From assembly GCA_964415085.1 (NCBI GenBank), contig CAYPYI010000086.1, forward strand, positions 1 to 5,446: a stretch of DNA of 5,446 nucleotides, read 5' to 3'. The stretch is from CAYPYI01 sp964415085. Lineage in GTDB: Bacteria; Bacillota; Clostridia; Tissierellales; Tissierellaceae. The notes beneath the pieces are model-generated. The model was not told the DNA's origin and made no database searches. It saw nothing but the letters and a program-made list of their open reading frames with translations. Both the position numbers and the translations under genes were made by a program. This document shows positions 1 through 5,446 of this stretch, piece by piece; position 1 is the first letter of the stretch; each line of letters opens with the position of its first letter.

Positions 1-1013
1 ATACTTTTTATGAAGATTTAAAAAATGAGGGTATAAATATAGAAGTTTTCGAACAAAAGTCTAGATCAGATATGAGTGTTGTAAAAAGACTTGTTGATGA
101 GATAAATAGTGAAAACTATGATATTGTTCATTGTCACGGAGCAAGAGCAAATTTTATAGCTATGTTTTTTAAAAGAAAAATCAAAGTACCTATGATAACA
201 ACAATCCATAGTGACTATAGATTAGACTTTAAAGATAATTTTTATAAAAGACTCGTATTTACTTCTTTAAATACATTTGCTTTAAAAAGATTTGATTATT
301 ATATTGCAATATCAGATACCTTTAAACAAATGCTTGTAGAAAGAGGATTTAAAAAGGATTCAATTTTTATTGCATATAATGGTATAGATCTTGAAAAGAA
401 TCTTACATATGTTGAAAAAGAAGATTTTTTAAGAAGATACAATATAGATGCAAAAGATAAAAAGATAGTAGGAATAGTTGCAAGGCTTGATAAAGTCAAA
501 GATCATGAAACCTTTATAAAGGGTGCAAAAGAAGTCTTAGATAAAAGAGATGACGTAATATTTTTAATTGCAGGTAATGGAAATGATGAAGAAAGATTAA
601 GAGAACTTGTAAAAGAGTTTGATATTGAGGAAAGTATATATTTCTTAGGATTTGTAAATGATCCTTATTCATTGTTTAATGCAATAGATATTAATACACT
701 AACATCAGTTAGTGAGAGTTTCCCTTATGTAATATTAGAAGGGGCAAGACTAAAAAAACCAATAGTATCAACAAAAGTTGGTGGGGTTGGAAAACTTATT
801 AGAAATGGTGAAACAGGATATCTAATAGATGTTGGTGATTACAAGGCATTTGGAGATAGAATAAATAGTTTACTTGATAATGAGGAAGATATAAAGTTAT
901 TTGGTGAAAACTTATATAAAGAAGTAGAGAAAAATTACTCATCAGATGCTATGGCACAAACACATATTGATATATATAAAAGAATAATTGAAACTTGGAG
1001 GATGAACAAATGA
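1..1013 (+). CDS. GT4-family glycosyltransferase, 5'-partial
   Basis: The reading frame is open from the left edge (first full codon at position 3) through the ATG at 72. That ATG is therefore internal, and the gene starts outside the window; 336 residues are visible. Counting from position 3, the end of the N-terminal Rossmann domain shows VHCHGARAN (about 42-50) and TIHSDYR (about 67-73). The C-terminal GT-B domain opens with VGIVARLDKVKDH, where R161 and K166 fit the nucleotide-phosphate-binding Arg/Lys of GT4 enzymes. It also carries the E-x7-E signature (E238, E246, in SESFPYVILE) and then KVGGV and NGETGYLI. A retaining glycosyltransferase using a nucleotide-sugar donor is well supported, but the sugar and acceptor cannot be read from sequence. 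The missing N-terminus is probably about 30-45 residues, judged by usual family length. It acts at the cytoplasmic face, presumably extending the lipid-linked glycan built by this cluster. Its stop overlaps the next start by 4 nt (ATGA). Confidence 0.93.
   Translation, partial: TFYEDLKNEGINIEVFEQKSRSDMSVVKRLVDEINSENYDIVHCHGARANFIAMFFKRKIKVPMITTIHSDYRLDFKDNFYKRLVFTSLNTFALKRFDYYIAISDTFKQMLVERGFKKDSIFIAYNGIDLEKNLTYVEKEDFLRRYNIDAKDKKIVGIVARLDKVKDHETFIKGAKEVLDKRDDVIFLIAGNGNDEERLRELVKEFDIEESIYFLGFVNDPYSLFNAIDINTLTSVSESFPYVILEGARLKKPIVSTKVGGVGKLIRNGETGYLIDVGDYKAFGDRINSLLDNEEDIKLFGENLYKEVEKNYSSDAMAQTHIDIYKRIIETWRMNK
997..1001 (+). promoter_or_regulatory. Ribosome binding site that fixes the DUF4330 gene start
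   Basis: GGAGG lies 8 nt before the ATG at 1010. A TTG at 995 is in the same frame but overlaps this Shine-Dalgarno sequence and has no good site of its own. The ATG at 1010 is therefore the start. The site sits within the last codons of the glycosyltransferase gene, so translation of the two genes is probably coupled. Confidence 0.85.
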
Positions 1014-1495
1014 AGTTAATAGATAAAAAAGGAAAAGTATTTGGATTAATAAACATAATAGATTTAGCAGTAATATTAATAGTAGCATTACTTGTTGTAG
1101 GTGGAGCAAGTAGAATGAAATCAAAGCCAATAATGTTAAATGAAACTAAGAAAGCTTTAATAACTTATGAAATTCAAGATATAAGAATGCCAACAGTTAA
1201 TAATGTTGTAGTTGGAGATTTTATGCAACATTATGATAGAGGTGGACGTATAGGAGAAATTGTAGAAGTAAGACATGAACCATACAAAAAACCTTTAGAA
1301 GGTGATGGAGAATGGATAAATGCAGAAGTACCAGGAAAATATACTCTATATATTACGGTAGAGTCAGATGTAACTGATAGTAATGAATTTATAGTTGCAG
1401 GTGGAGAACAAACAAGAATTGGTGGAGAATATAGACTTAAAAATAAAAGAGTTTCATTCTTTGGAGTAGTAGTAGACGTAGAATTATTAGATTAA
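1010..1495 (+). CDS. DUF4330 family single-pass membrane protein
   Basis: This is a 161-residue protein starting at ATG 1010. The N-terminus MKLIDKKGKVFGLINIIDLA, followed by one hydrophobic helix (about residues 14-32), matches the start I know for DUF4330 proteins (lid-k-G--fG-iniiDl pattern). The rest is polar and predicted beta-rich, and it probably lies outside the membrane: short cytoplasmic N-terminus, single anchor, extracytoplasmic domain. Repeated short blocks such as VVVGDFM (67-73), GGRIGEIVEV (78-87) and GGEYRLKNKRVSFFGVVVDVEL (in the last 25 residues) suggest a small beta-barrel-like fold; this is inference. No catalytic motif is visible. The function of the family is unknown to me. 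It sits between a glycosyltransferase and an O-antigen-ligase-like protein, with ATGA coupling upstream and a 14-nt gap downstream. This suggests a role in polysaccharide export, polymerisation or attachment. Confidence 0.85.
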   Translation: MKLIDKKGKVFGLINIIDLAVILIVALLVVGGASRMKSKPIMLNETKKALITYEIQDIRMPTVNNVVVGDFMQHYDRGGRIGEIVEVRHEPYKKPLEGDGEWINAEVPGKYTLYITVESDVTDSNEFIVAGGEQTRIGGEYRLKNKRVSFFGVVVDVELLD

Positions 1496-1497
1496 CT

Positions 1498-1502
1498 AGG
1501 AG
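1498..1502 (+). promoter_or_regulatory. Ribosome binding site for the 177-residue membrane protein
   Basis: AGGAG lies 7 nt before the ATG at 1510, partly overlapping the bases just after the DUF4330 stop codon. It supports the start chosen for a gene that has no recognisable family, and so supports the gene being real. Confidence 0.75.
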
Positions 1503-1509
1503 TGATTAA

Positions 1510-2043
1510 ATGTATAATAGTTACCTTGTAGGGTTTTTAGTAAAACTTTGGAACCTAGTTGAATCTTCATATGAAAATAGTATACTTAAAAAATTTGTAG
1601 ATAATATAAGAAGATTTTTTATATTTATCTTTAAGCATTCAGTTGTTAAATCAATCATAGCTGACGAAAAAGATATATTACCTAACACTTTGTTATATAA
1701 AATATATAAGTTTTTAGTAAATTTATATAACAAAATATTAATATTTTTAAATGAGAATATTAAAAAAATAGGCAGTGGAAGTTTCTTTTTTGCAACTGTT
1801 AAAAAGTACTTTGTAAATGATGAAACAGCTGTATCAACATTAGTAAGAACATTAAGATTTTTATTTGTTGGGATATTATTTGTAAATATCTTTATAAAGA
1901 AGAATATTTATATATCTTTAATGTGCATTATATTAATAATTACTCTTTCAAATAAATTTTATGAAAATATGAAATCTTCAAATATATATAAATTAGTTGA
2001 AGATATATTATCAGTAGATGAAGGAGGGGATCAGTGGTGGTAG
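1510..2043 (+). CDS. Hypothetical membrane protein, unrecognised family
   Basis: This is a 177-residue protein that I do not recognise. It is lysine-, phenylalanine- and isoleucine-rich. The first 110 residues are amphipathic, with repeated stretches such as FLVKLWNLVE (9-18), FVDNIRRFFIFIFKHS (29-44) and LLYKIYKFLVNLYNKILIFL (61-80), which look like membrane-surface helices. Two likely transmembrane helices follow (about 115-129 and 132-148), separated by a KK turn. A short acidic tail then ends in GGDQWW. A good ribosome binding site, its place inside the co-directional block and a 10-nt overlap with the next gene argue that it is real. Being fixed next to the O-antigen-ligase-like gene, it could be a small partner of that protein, or a piece that is fused to the ligase in relatives; both ideas are inference. 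No signal peptide or enzyme motif is visible. Confidence 0.75.
   Translation: MYNSYLVGFLVKLWNLVESSYENSILKKFVDNIRRFFIFIFKHSVVKSIIADEKDILPNTLLYKIYKFLVNLYNKILIFLNENIKKIGSGSFFFATVKKYFVNDETAVSTLVRTLRFLFVGILFVNIFIKKNIYISLMCIILIITLSNKFYENMKSSNIYKLVEDILSVDEGGDQWW
2021..2027 (+). promoter_or_regulatory. Strong ribosome binding site for the GTG-started ligase-like gene
   Basis: AAGGAGG, near the full anti-Shine-Dalgarno complement, lies 6 nt before the GTG at 2034 and 9 nt before a second in-frame GTG at 2037. It is located inside the end of the upstream gene. No ATG lies near it in the ligase frame, so a GTG start is required. Which of the two adjacent GTG codons is used cannot be decided by sequence, and changes the protein by only one residue. 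Confidence 0.85.
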
Positions 2044-3359
2044 AAAATATAAAAAAGAATAATATATTGATCCCATTAATAGTAGCAATATTATTTACAT
2101 TAATATATGCATACCTACCATTTAAGTATTTCATTGTAATGCTATTTGGTGTAATAGGTGTCTTTCTAGTGTTATATGATATAAAACTAGGTTTAATGGC
2201 AGGGGTATTTTTGATACCATACTTGCCTGATATGTTAGGATTATTGTTTATGTACTTTTTAGTGTGTGCTTTTATATTTAATGAATTATTTAGAAAAAAA
2301 CAAAATGTAATAGCACATCCTTTAGATACCACAGTATTTCTATATTTAATAGTAATAGTATTTTCAACAGTAACATCAATTTATGTAAGGGGAAGTCTAA
2401 GAGATTTAGCCCTTCATTTAGGTGGAATAAGTTTCTTATTTGTTATGGTTAATAATATAAATAATAAAAAAGACTTTAATAAAGTTGTTACATTTTTAAT
2501 AGCATCAGCAACAATAGTTGCTCTATACGGATTATATCAATTCGTAGTTGGGGTAGAGGTAGATCCTGCTTGGGTTGATGTTGAGAACAGTCCAAATATT
2601 AGAACAAGAGTATATTCGGTTTTTTATAATCCAAATATACTTGCAGAATATTTAATAATGTTAATCCCCATATCAGTAGGACTATTTTGGTACAATAAAG
2701 AAATTAAAAAGAAAGTGCTGTATTTAGGTACAACTCTTGTAATGACATTAGCTTTAATTCTTACATTATCAAGAGGTGGTTGGTTAGGTTTTGCTTTTTC
2801 AGCATTTGTATTTATTTTAATAATTGAAAGAAAACTTTTGTTAAGTATTATCCCAATAAGTGTATTAGGTATATACCTACTTCCACAATCTATAATAAAT
2901 AGAATTCTTAGTATAGGTAATATGGCTGATAGTTCAAATGCCTATAGACTTAAAATGTGGGAGATTACAAGACAAATTATAAAAGATAATTGGAAAGCAG
3001 GAGTAGGATTTGGACATTTACCATTTAAACAGACATTTGAGTCTTATATAAGAACAATGCCTACTTATCATGCTCACAATACATTTTTAGAAGTAGCAGC
3101 AGAAATTGGAATTCCTGGGCTTATTGTATTTTTATTTTTCCTTTTTATTATATTTAAATATGGAATATTAAAAATATATAACTCACAAGATAGATATATT
3201 AAAGTTTTAGGTGCAGGTGTAATCTCAGGCCTTGCAGGAGTGTTACTTCATGGATTAGTAGAAAATGTATTATATATTCCAAGGATAATTATTACTTTTT
3301 GGATGATGATTTCCTTCATACTAACTTTAGTTAGAATTGAAGATAGTCATATATCTTAG
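2034..3359 (+). CDS. O-antigen ligase/polymerase family membrane protein (Wzy_C type)
   Basis: This is a 441-residue polytopic membrane protein with roughly ten to twelve hydrophobic helices spread along its length. Family landmarks in order are FYNPNILAEYLIML (around 197-210), LSRGGWLGF (R247 in the SRGG motif, at the end of a helix) and YHAHNTFLEVAAEIGIPGL (H346, H348, N349). The His of the H-x-H-N loop and the Arg of SRG correspond to conserved residues in WaaL/Wzy-type enzymes, which move or polymerise undecaprenyl-diphosphate-linked glycans on the outer face of the membrane. This organism type has no LPS, so the likely substrate is a wall polysaccharide; polymerase versus ligase cannot be told apart by sequence. 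Translation starts at GTG 2034, overlapping the preceding stop by 10 nt, and the next gene (csaB) begins after a 15-nt gap. The length is normal for the family. Confidence 0.9.
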   Translation: MVVENIKKNNILIPLIVAILFTLIYAYLPFKYFIVMLFGVIGVFLVLYDIKLGLMAGVFLIPYLPDMLGLLFMYFLVCAFIFNELFRKKQNVIAHPLDTTVFLYLIVIVFSTVTSIYVRGSLRDLALHLGGISFLFVMVNNINNKKDFNKVVTFLIASATIVALYGLYQFVVGVEVDPAWVDVENSPNIRTRVYSVFYNPNILAEYLIMLIPISVGLFWYNKEIKKKVLYLGTTLVMTLALILTLSRGGWLGFAFSAFVFILIIERKLLLSIIPISVLGIYLLPQSIINRILSIGNMADSSNAYRLKMWEITRQIIKDNWKAGVGFGHLPFKQTFESYIRTMPTYHAHNTFLEVAAEIGIPGLIVFLFFLFIIFKYGILKIYNSQDRYIKVLGAGVISGLAGVLLHGLVENVLYIPRIIITFWMMISFILTLVRIEDSHIS

Positions 3360-3374
3360 TAAAGGAGAATCAGT

Positions 3375-4484
3375 ATGAATACTTTAAAATCAGTAGTTAT
3401 GTCAGGGTATTATGGATTTGATAATAGCGGTGATGATGCTATCTTAAAGGCCATAACAAAAGATTTAAAAAAAGCAAATGACAATTTAGACATTGTTGTA
3501 TTGTCAAATAATCCTGAAAAAACGAAAAGAATATATAAAGTAAATGCTGTAAATAGATTTAAGTTCAAAGAAGTTTTTGATGCTTTAAAAAATTCTTCTT
3601 TATTAATTAGTGGTGGAGGAAGTCTATTACAAGATGTTACAAGTACAAGATCACTTATATATTATTTATCTGTTATTAAACTTGCTAAAATACTAAAAAA
3701 ACCAGTTATGGTTTATGCAAATGGTATAGGGCCAGTAAATGGTAAACTAAATAGAAAGTTAACTAAAAATATACTAAATAAAGTTGATTTAATAACATTA
3801 AGGGATGAGGATTCAAAAGATTATATAGAAAACTTAGGTGTTAAAAATAAGAATGTACATGTAACAGCAGACCCGGTATTTACACTAAAAGGTGTGGATA
3901 TTAATAAAGTAGAAAAAATATATGAGATAGAAGAAATACCTCTAGAAAGAAAATATATTGGTATTTCTATAAGAAAATGGACAGATGATGAAAGACTTAT
4001 AAATGAGTTATCAGAAACTATAAATAAAACATTAAATGAATATGACGTAGATGTAATATTAGTTCCTATGCATTATCCGGAGGATTTAGAGATATCTCTA
4101 AAAGTTATCGATAAAGTTAATAGTGATAGATGTCACTGTTTAAAAAACGAATATGATGTAGAAGAGGTTATGGGAATTATTTCAACATTTGAATTAATTG
4201 TTGCAATGAGACTTCACTCTTTAATATATGCAGCGACTCAAGAGATACCTATGATAGGATTATCATATGATCCAAAGGTTGATGGAATACTAAAATCACT
4301 AGATGTTTTACATAACTGTGATGTAGAGGAATTTACTAGTGATGAGTTATTTGAAAATATAAAAGATGTTTGGGAAAATAAAGAAGAGATAAAACTTAAT
4401 TTAACTAAACAAGATAAGTTATTAAAAGAAAAGGCATTATTAAATGTAGAATTAGCATTAGAGCTATTAGGAGCTGATTTATAA
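3375..4484 (+). CDS. csaB: Polysaccharide pyruvyl transferase CsaB
   Basis: This is a 369-residue cytoplasmic protein of the polysaccharide pyruvyl transferase family. Visible landmarks are GYYGFDNSGDDAIL (11-24), SGGGSLLQD (79-87), YANGIGPV (114-121), TLRDEDS (around 141-147), TADPVF (164-169), SIRKW (around 198-202), MRLHSLIYA (278-286, with R279 and H281) and LSYDPKVDGI (296-305). This order and the length of about 360-370 residues are typical of CsaB. The enzyme transfers pyruvate from phosphoenolpyruvate to a sugar, forming a ketal, usually on ManNAc of the secondary cell wall polysaccharide; SLH-domain S-layer proteins bind that group. AAGGAG lies 7 nt before the ATG. Its stop is immediately followed by the tagA start, so the two are probably co-translated, which suits pyruvylation of the ManNAc that TagA adds. 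No SLH-domain protein is present in the window. Confidence 0.93.
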   Translation: MNTLKSVVMSGYYGFDNSGDDAILKAITKDLKKANDNLDIVVLSNNPEKTKRIYKVNAVNRFKFKEVFDALKNSSLLISGGGSLLQDVTSTRSLIYYLSVIKLAKILKKPVMVYANGIGPVNGKLNRKLTKNILNKVDLITLRDEDSKDYIENLGVKNKNVHVTADPVFTLKGVDINKVEKIYEIEEIPLERKYIGISIRKWTDDERLINELSETINKTLNEYDVDVILVPMHYPEDLEISLKVIDKVNSDRCHCLKNEYDVEEVMGIISTFELIVAMRLHSLIYAATQEIPMIGLSYDPKVDGILKSLDVLHNCDVEEFTSDELFENIKDVWENKEEIKLNLTKQDKLLKEKALLNVELALELLGADL

Positions 4485-5240
4485 ATGGAAAAGGTAAGTA
4501 TTTTTGGAGTAAATATAGATAATATTAATATGGATGAGACAACACAAATAGTTAAAGATTTTTTAAAAAGTGATAAACTAAATATTATATTTACACCAAA
4601 TACTGAGATTGTTATGGCTGCTAAGGAAGATGATAATATTAAACAAATGGTAAATGCAGCTGATATTATTATTCCAGATGGAATAGGTTTAATTTATGCT
4701 TCAAAAATCCATAAAAAACCATTAAAAGAAAGAGTAACTGGGTTTGATATTTCTATTAAAATGTTAGAAATAGCAAATAAAAAAGGTTATAGTATCTATC
4801 TTTTAGGTGGAAAAGATGGAATTGCACAAGATGCAGCTAAAACTATAAATGAAGATTATCCCAATGTAAAGGTTGTGGGATACCATCATGGTTATTTTAA
4901 AGGTTCTCATAGGGATATATTAGACTCTGAAGAAGAGAGGATCATTATTGATGAGATAAATTCTTTAAATCCTGATATAATTTTTGTAGGTCTTGGTTTT
5001 CCAGGACAGGAAAAGTTTATTTACCATAATCGTGATAAAATAAAAGCAAGAGTTATAATAGGTAATGGTGGTGTTATGGATATATTATCTGGTAATGCTA
5101 CTAGAGCACCAGAGTTTTACCAAAAACATGGATTAGAATGGTTCTATAGATTAGTTAAAGAACCATCAAGAATAAAAAGACAAATAGCACTACCTAAATT
5201 TATGATAAGAGTATTATTTGATAAAAATAGTGTTAAGTAA
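4485..5240 (+). CDS. tagA: TagA/WecG GT26 N-acetylmannosaminyltransferase
   Basis: This is a 251-residue GT26 enzyme that likely transfers ManNAc from UDP-ManNAc to undecaprenyl-PP-GlcNAc at the inner membrane face. Seen: TPNTEIV (37-43), IPDGIGLIYA (63-72), ERVTGFD (82-88), YLLGGKDGIA (105-114), VGLGFPGQEKF (168-178, Q175), GNGGVMDILSG (193-203) and RAPEFYQKHGLEWFYRL (207-223). T37 and D65 coincide in number with the catalytic Thr and Asp reported for Thermoanaerobacter italicus TagA. R222, R229 and R232 in the C-terminal segment fit the arginines of the appendage that completes the active site and mediates membrane contact in that enzyme; this comparison is from memory. The C-terminus is complete and basic. 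The ATG directly follows the csaB stop, with AGGAG (4469-4473) 11 nt upstream inside csaB. Context favours secondary wall polysaccharide rather than classical teichoic acid, as no tagB/D/F-like genes are visible. Confidence 0.93.
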   Translation: MEKVSIFGVNIDNINMDETTQIVKDFLKSDKLNIIFTPNTEIVMAAKEDDNIKQMVNAADIIIPDGIGLIYASKIHKKPLKERVTGFDISIKMLEIANKKGYSIYLLGGKDGIAQDAAKTINEDYPNVKVVGYHHGYFKGSHRDILDSEEERIIIDEINSLNPDIIFVGLGFPGQEKFIYHNRDKIKARVIIGNGGVMDILSGNATRAPEFYQKHGLEWFYRLVKEPSRIKRQIALPKFMIRVLFDKNSVK

Positions 5241-5244
5241 ATAA

Positions 5245-5280
5245 AAACCTCACATGTTATATGTGAGGTTTGATTTTTTT
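5245..5280. terminator. Intrinsic terminator between convergent genes, probably bidirectional
   Basis: A perfect 11-bp inverted repeat (AAACCTCACAT at 5245-5255, ATGTGAGGTTT at 5261-5271) encloses a 5-nt GTTAT loop. On the plus strand it is followed by GA and a run of seven T (5274-5280), giving a standard Rho-independent terminator 4 nt after the tagA stop. Read on the minus strand, the same hairpin runs into a T-rich tract (TTTTTAT, 5241-5247 reversed), so it can also end the convergent flavoprotein transcript, whose stop lies 24 bases beyond the hairpin. It marks the end of the polysaccharide operon. Confidence 0.93.
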
Positions 5281-5294
5281 ATATTAAAATATTA

Positions 5295-5446
5295 TTATAA
5301 TCCTTCAACACAACTTATAGCAGCTTGTCTACCAAATATAGCTGTATCAGGTACTGCAACTGAACCTAATCTGTTGTTACCGTGAATTCCACCAGTAACT
5401 TCACCAGCTGCATATAATCCTTTTATAACTTGTCCTTCTTTATTTA
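5295..5446 (-). CDS. FAD-dependent oxidoreductase, fumarate reductase/flavocytochrome c type (C-terminal fragment)
   Basis: The last 49 codons and the TAA stop (5295-5297) of a minus-strand gene are visible; the rest lies beyond the right edge. The fragment reads GLYAAGEVTGGIHGNNRLG (residues 9-27 of the visible part), then a VAVPDTAIFGRQAA segment (29-42) and a short ISCVEGL tail. The LYAAGE-TGG-HG-NRLG pattern is the C-terminal FAD-binding signature of the fumarate reductase/succinate dehydrogenase flavoprotein superfamily, best known from flavocytochrome c and urocanate reductase-like proteins. The substrate cannot be told from this end, since the acceptor-binding and catalytic Arg region is outside the window. 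The Ser-Val-Ala-Val-Pro stretch replaces the more usual Gly-Asn-Ala-like sequence after NRLG. It is convergent with the polysaccharide operon, and nothing suggests a shared function. Confidence 0.88.
   Translation of the reverse strand, partial: NKEGQVIKGLYAAGEVTGGIHGNNRLGSVAVPDTAIFGRQAAISCVEGL

Noticed and set aside
72..74. ATG that could be taken as the start of the glycosyltransferase
   Set aside because: The frame is open upstream to the window edge and encodes plausible family sequence (YEDLKNEGINIEVFEQ). There is no ribosome site before 72, and a start here would remove most of the N-terminal Rossmann domain.
299..499. Minus-strand open frame of 66 codons
   Set aside because: Entirely antisense to the glycosyltransferase gene, with no independent support.
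995..997. TTG as an earlier start of the DUF4330 gene
   Set aside because: It overlaps the GGAGG that serves the ATG at 1010, and the added residues MEDEQ are not part of the conserved N-terminus.
942..1130. Minus-strand open frame of 62 codons, hydrophobic
   Set aside because: Its leucine-rich run is the antisense of the glycosyltransferase end and the DUF4330 anchor helix; no convincing ribosome site or family.
1521..1733. Minus-strand open frame of 70 codons
   Set aside because: Antisense to the 177-residue membrane protein gene, which has a good ribosome site and operon context; the antisense frame has neither.
1940..2332. Minus-strand open frame of 130 codons
   Set aside because: It lies opposite two supported genes, has a low-complexity Asn/Ile/Thr composition typical of antisense to AT-rich membrane-protein genes, and shows no family motif.
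1..5446. CRISPR array, insertion sequence, tRNA/rRNA or phage-defence genes
   Set aside because: I saw no spaced direct repeats, transposase motifs, terminal inverted repeats, tRNA-like folds or nuclease/helicase/toxin motifs; the window is almost fully occupied by wall-polysaccharide genes.

Overview
The window is AT-rich, low-GC DNA with tightly packed genes, strong AGGAGG-type ribosome binding sites and A/T-ending codons. Together with a TagA (GT26), CsaB and DUF4330 gene set, this points to an anaerobic low-GC Firmicute of the Clostridia/Tissierellia type. The species cannot be named from the sequence.

Layout: positions 1-5240 are one co-directional plus-strand block of six genes. They encode a GT4 glycosyltransferase (5' end cut by the window edge), a DUF4330 single-pass membrane protein, an unrecognised 177-residue membrane protein, an O-antigen ligase/polymerase-family membrane protein, the polysaccharide pyruvyl transferase CsaB, and the GT26 transferase TagA. 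The junctions are a 4-nt ATGA overlap, a 14-nt gap, a 10-nt overlap with a GTG start, a 15-nt gap and a 0-nt junction. No internal promoter or terminator is evident, so the block looks like the 3' part of one operon whose promoter lies upstream of the window. A strong hairpin at 5245-5271 closes it. Beyond the hairpin, a convergent minus-strand gene begins at its 3' end: the last 49 codons of an FAD-dependent fumarate-reductase/flavocytochrome c-type oxidoreductase.

How the genes fit together: the set reads as assembly of a secondary cell wall polysaccharide. TagA would add ManNAc to undecaprenyl-PP-GlcNAc, the GT4 enzyme would extend the glycan, CsaB would add the ketal-pyruvate that SLH-domain proteins bind, and the O-antigen-ligase-like protein would polymerise the lipid-linked chain or transfer it to the wall. 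The DUF4330 protein and the 177-residue protein have no known role. Their position between the glycosyltransferase and the ligase-like gene makes them candidate accessory parts of the membrane machinery. These two genes are the least explained part of an otherwise recognisable cluster. There is no gene-free stretch longer than about 55 bases.
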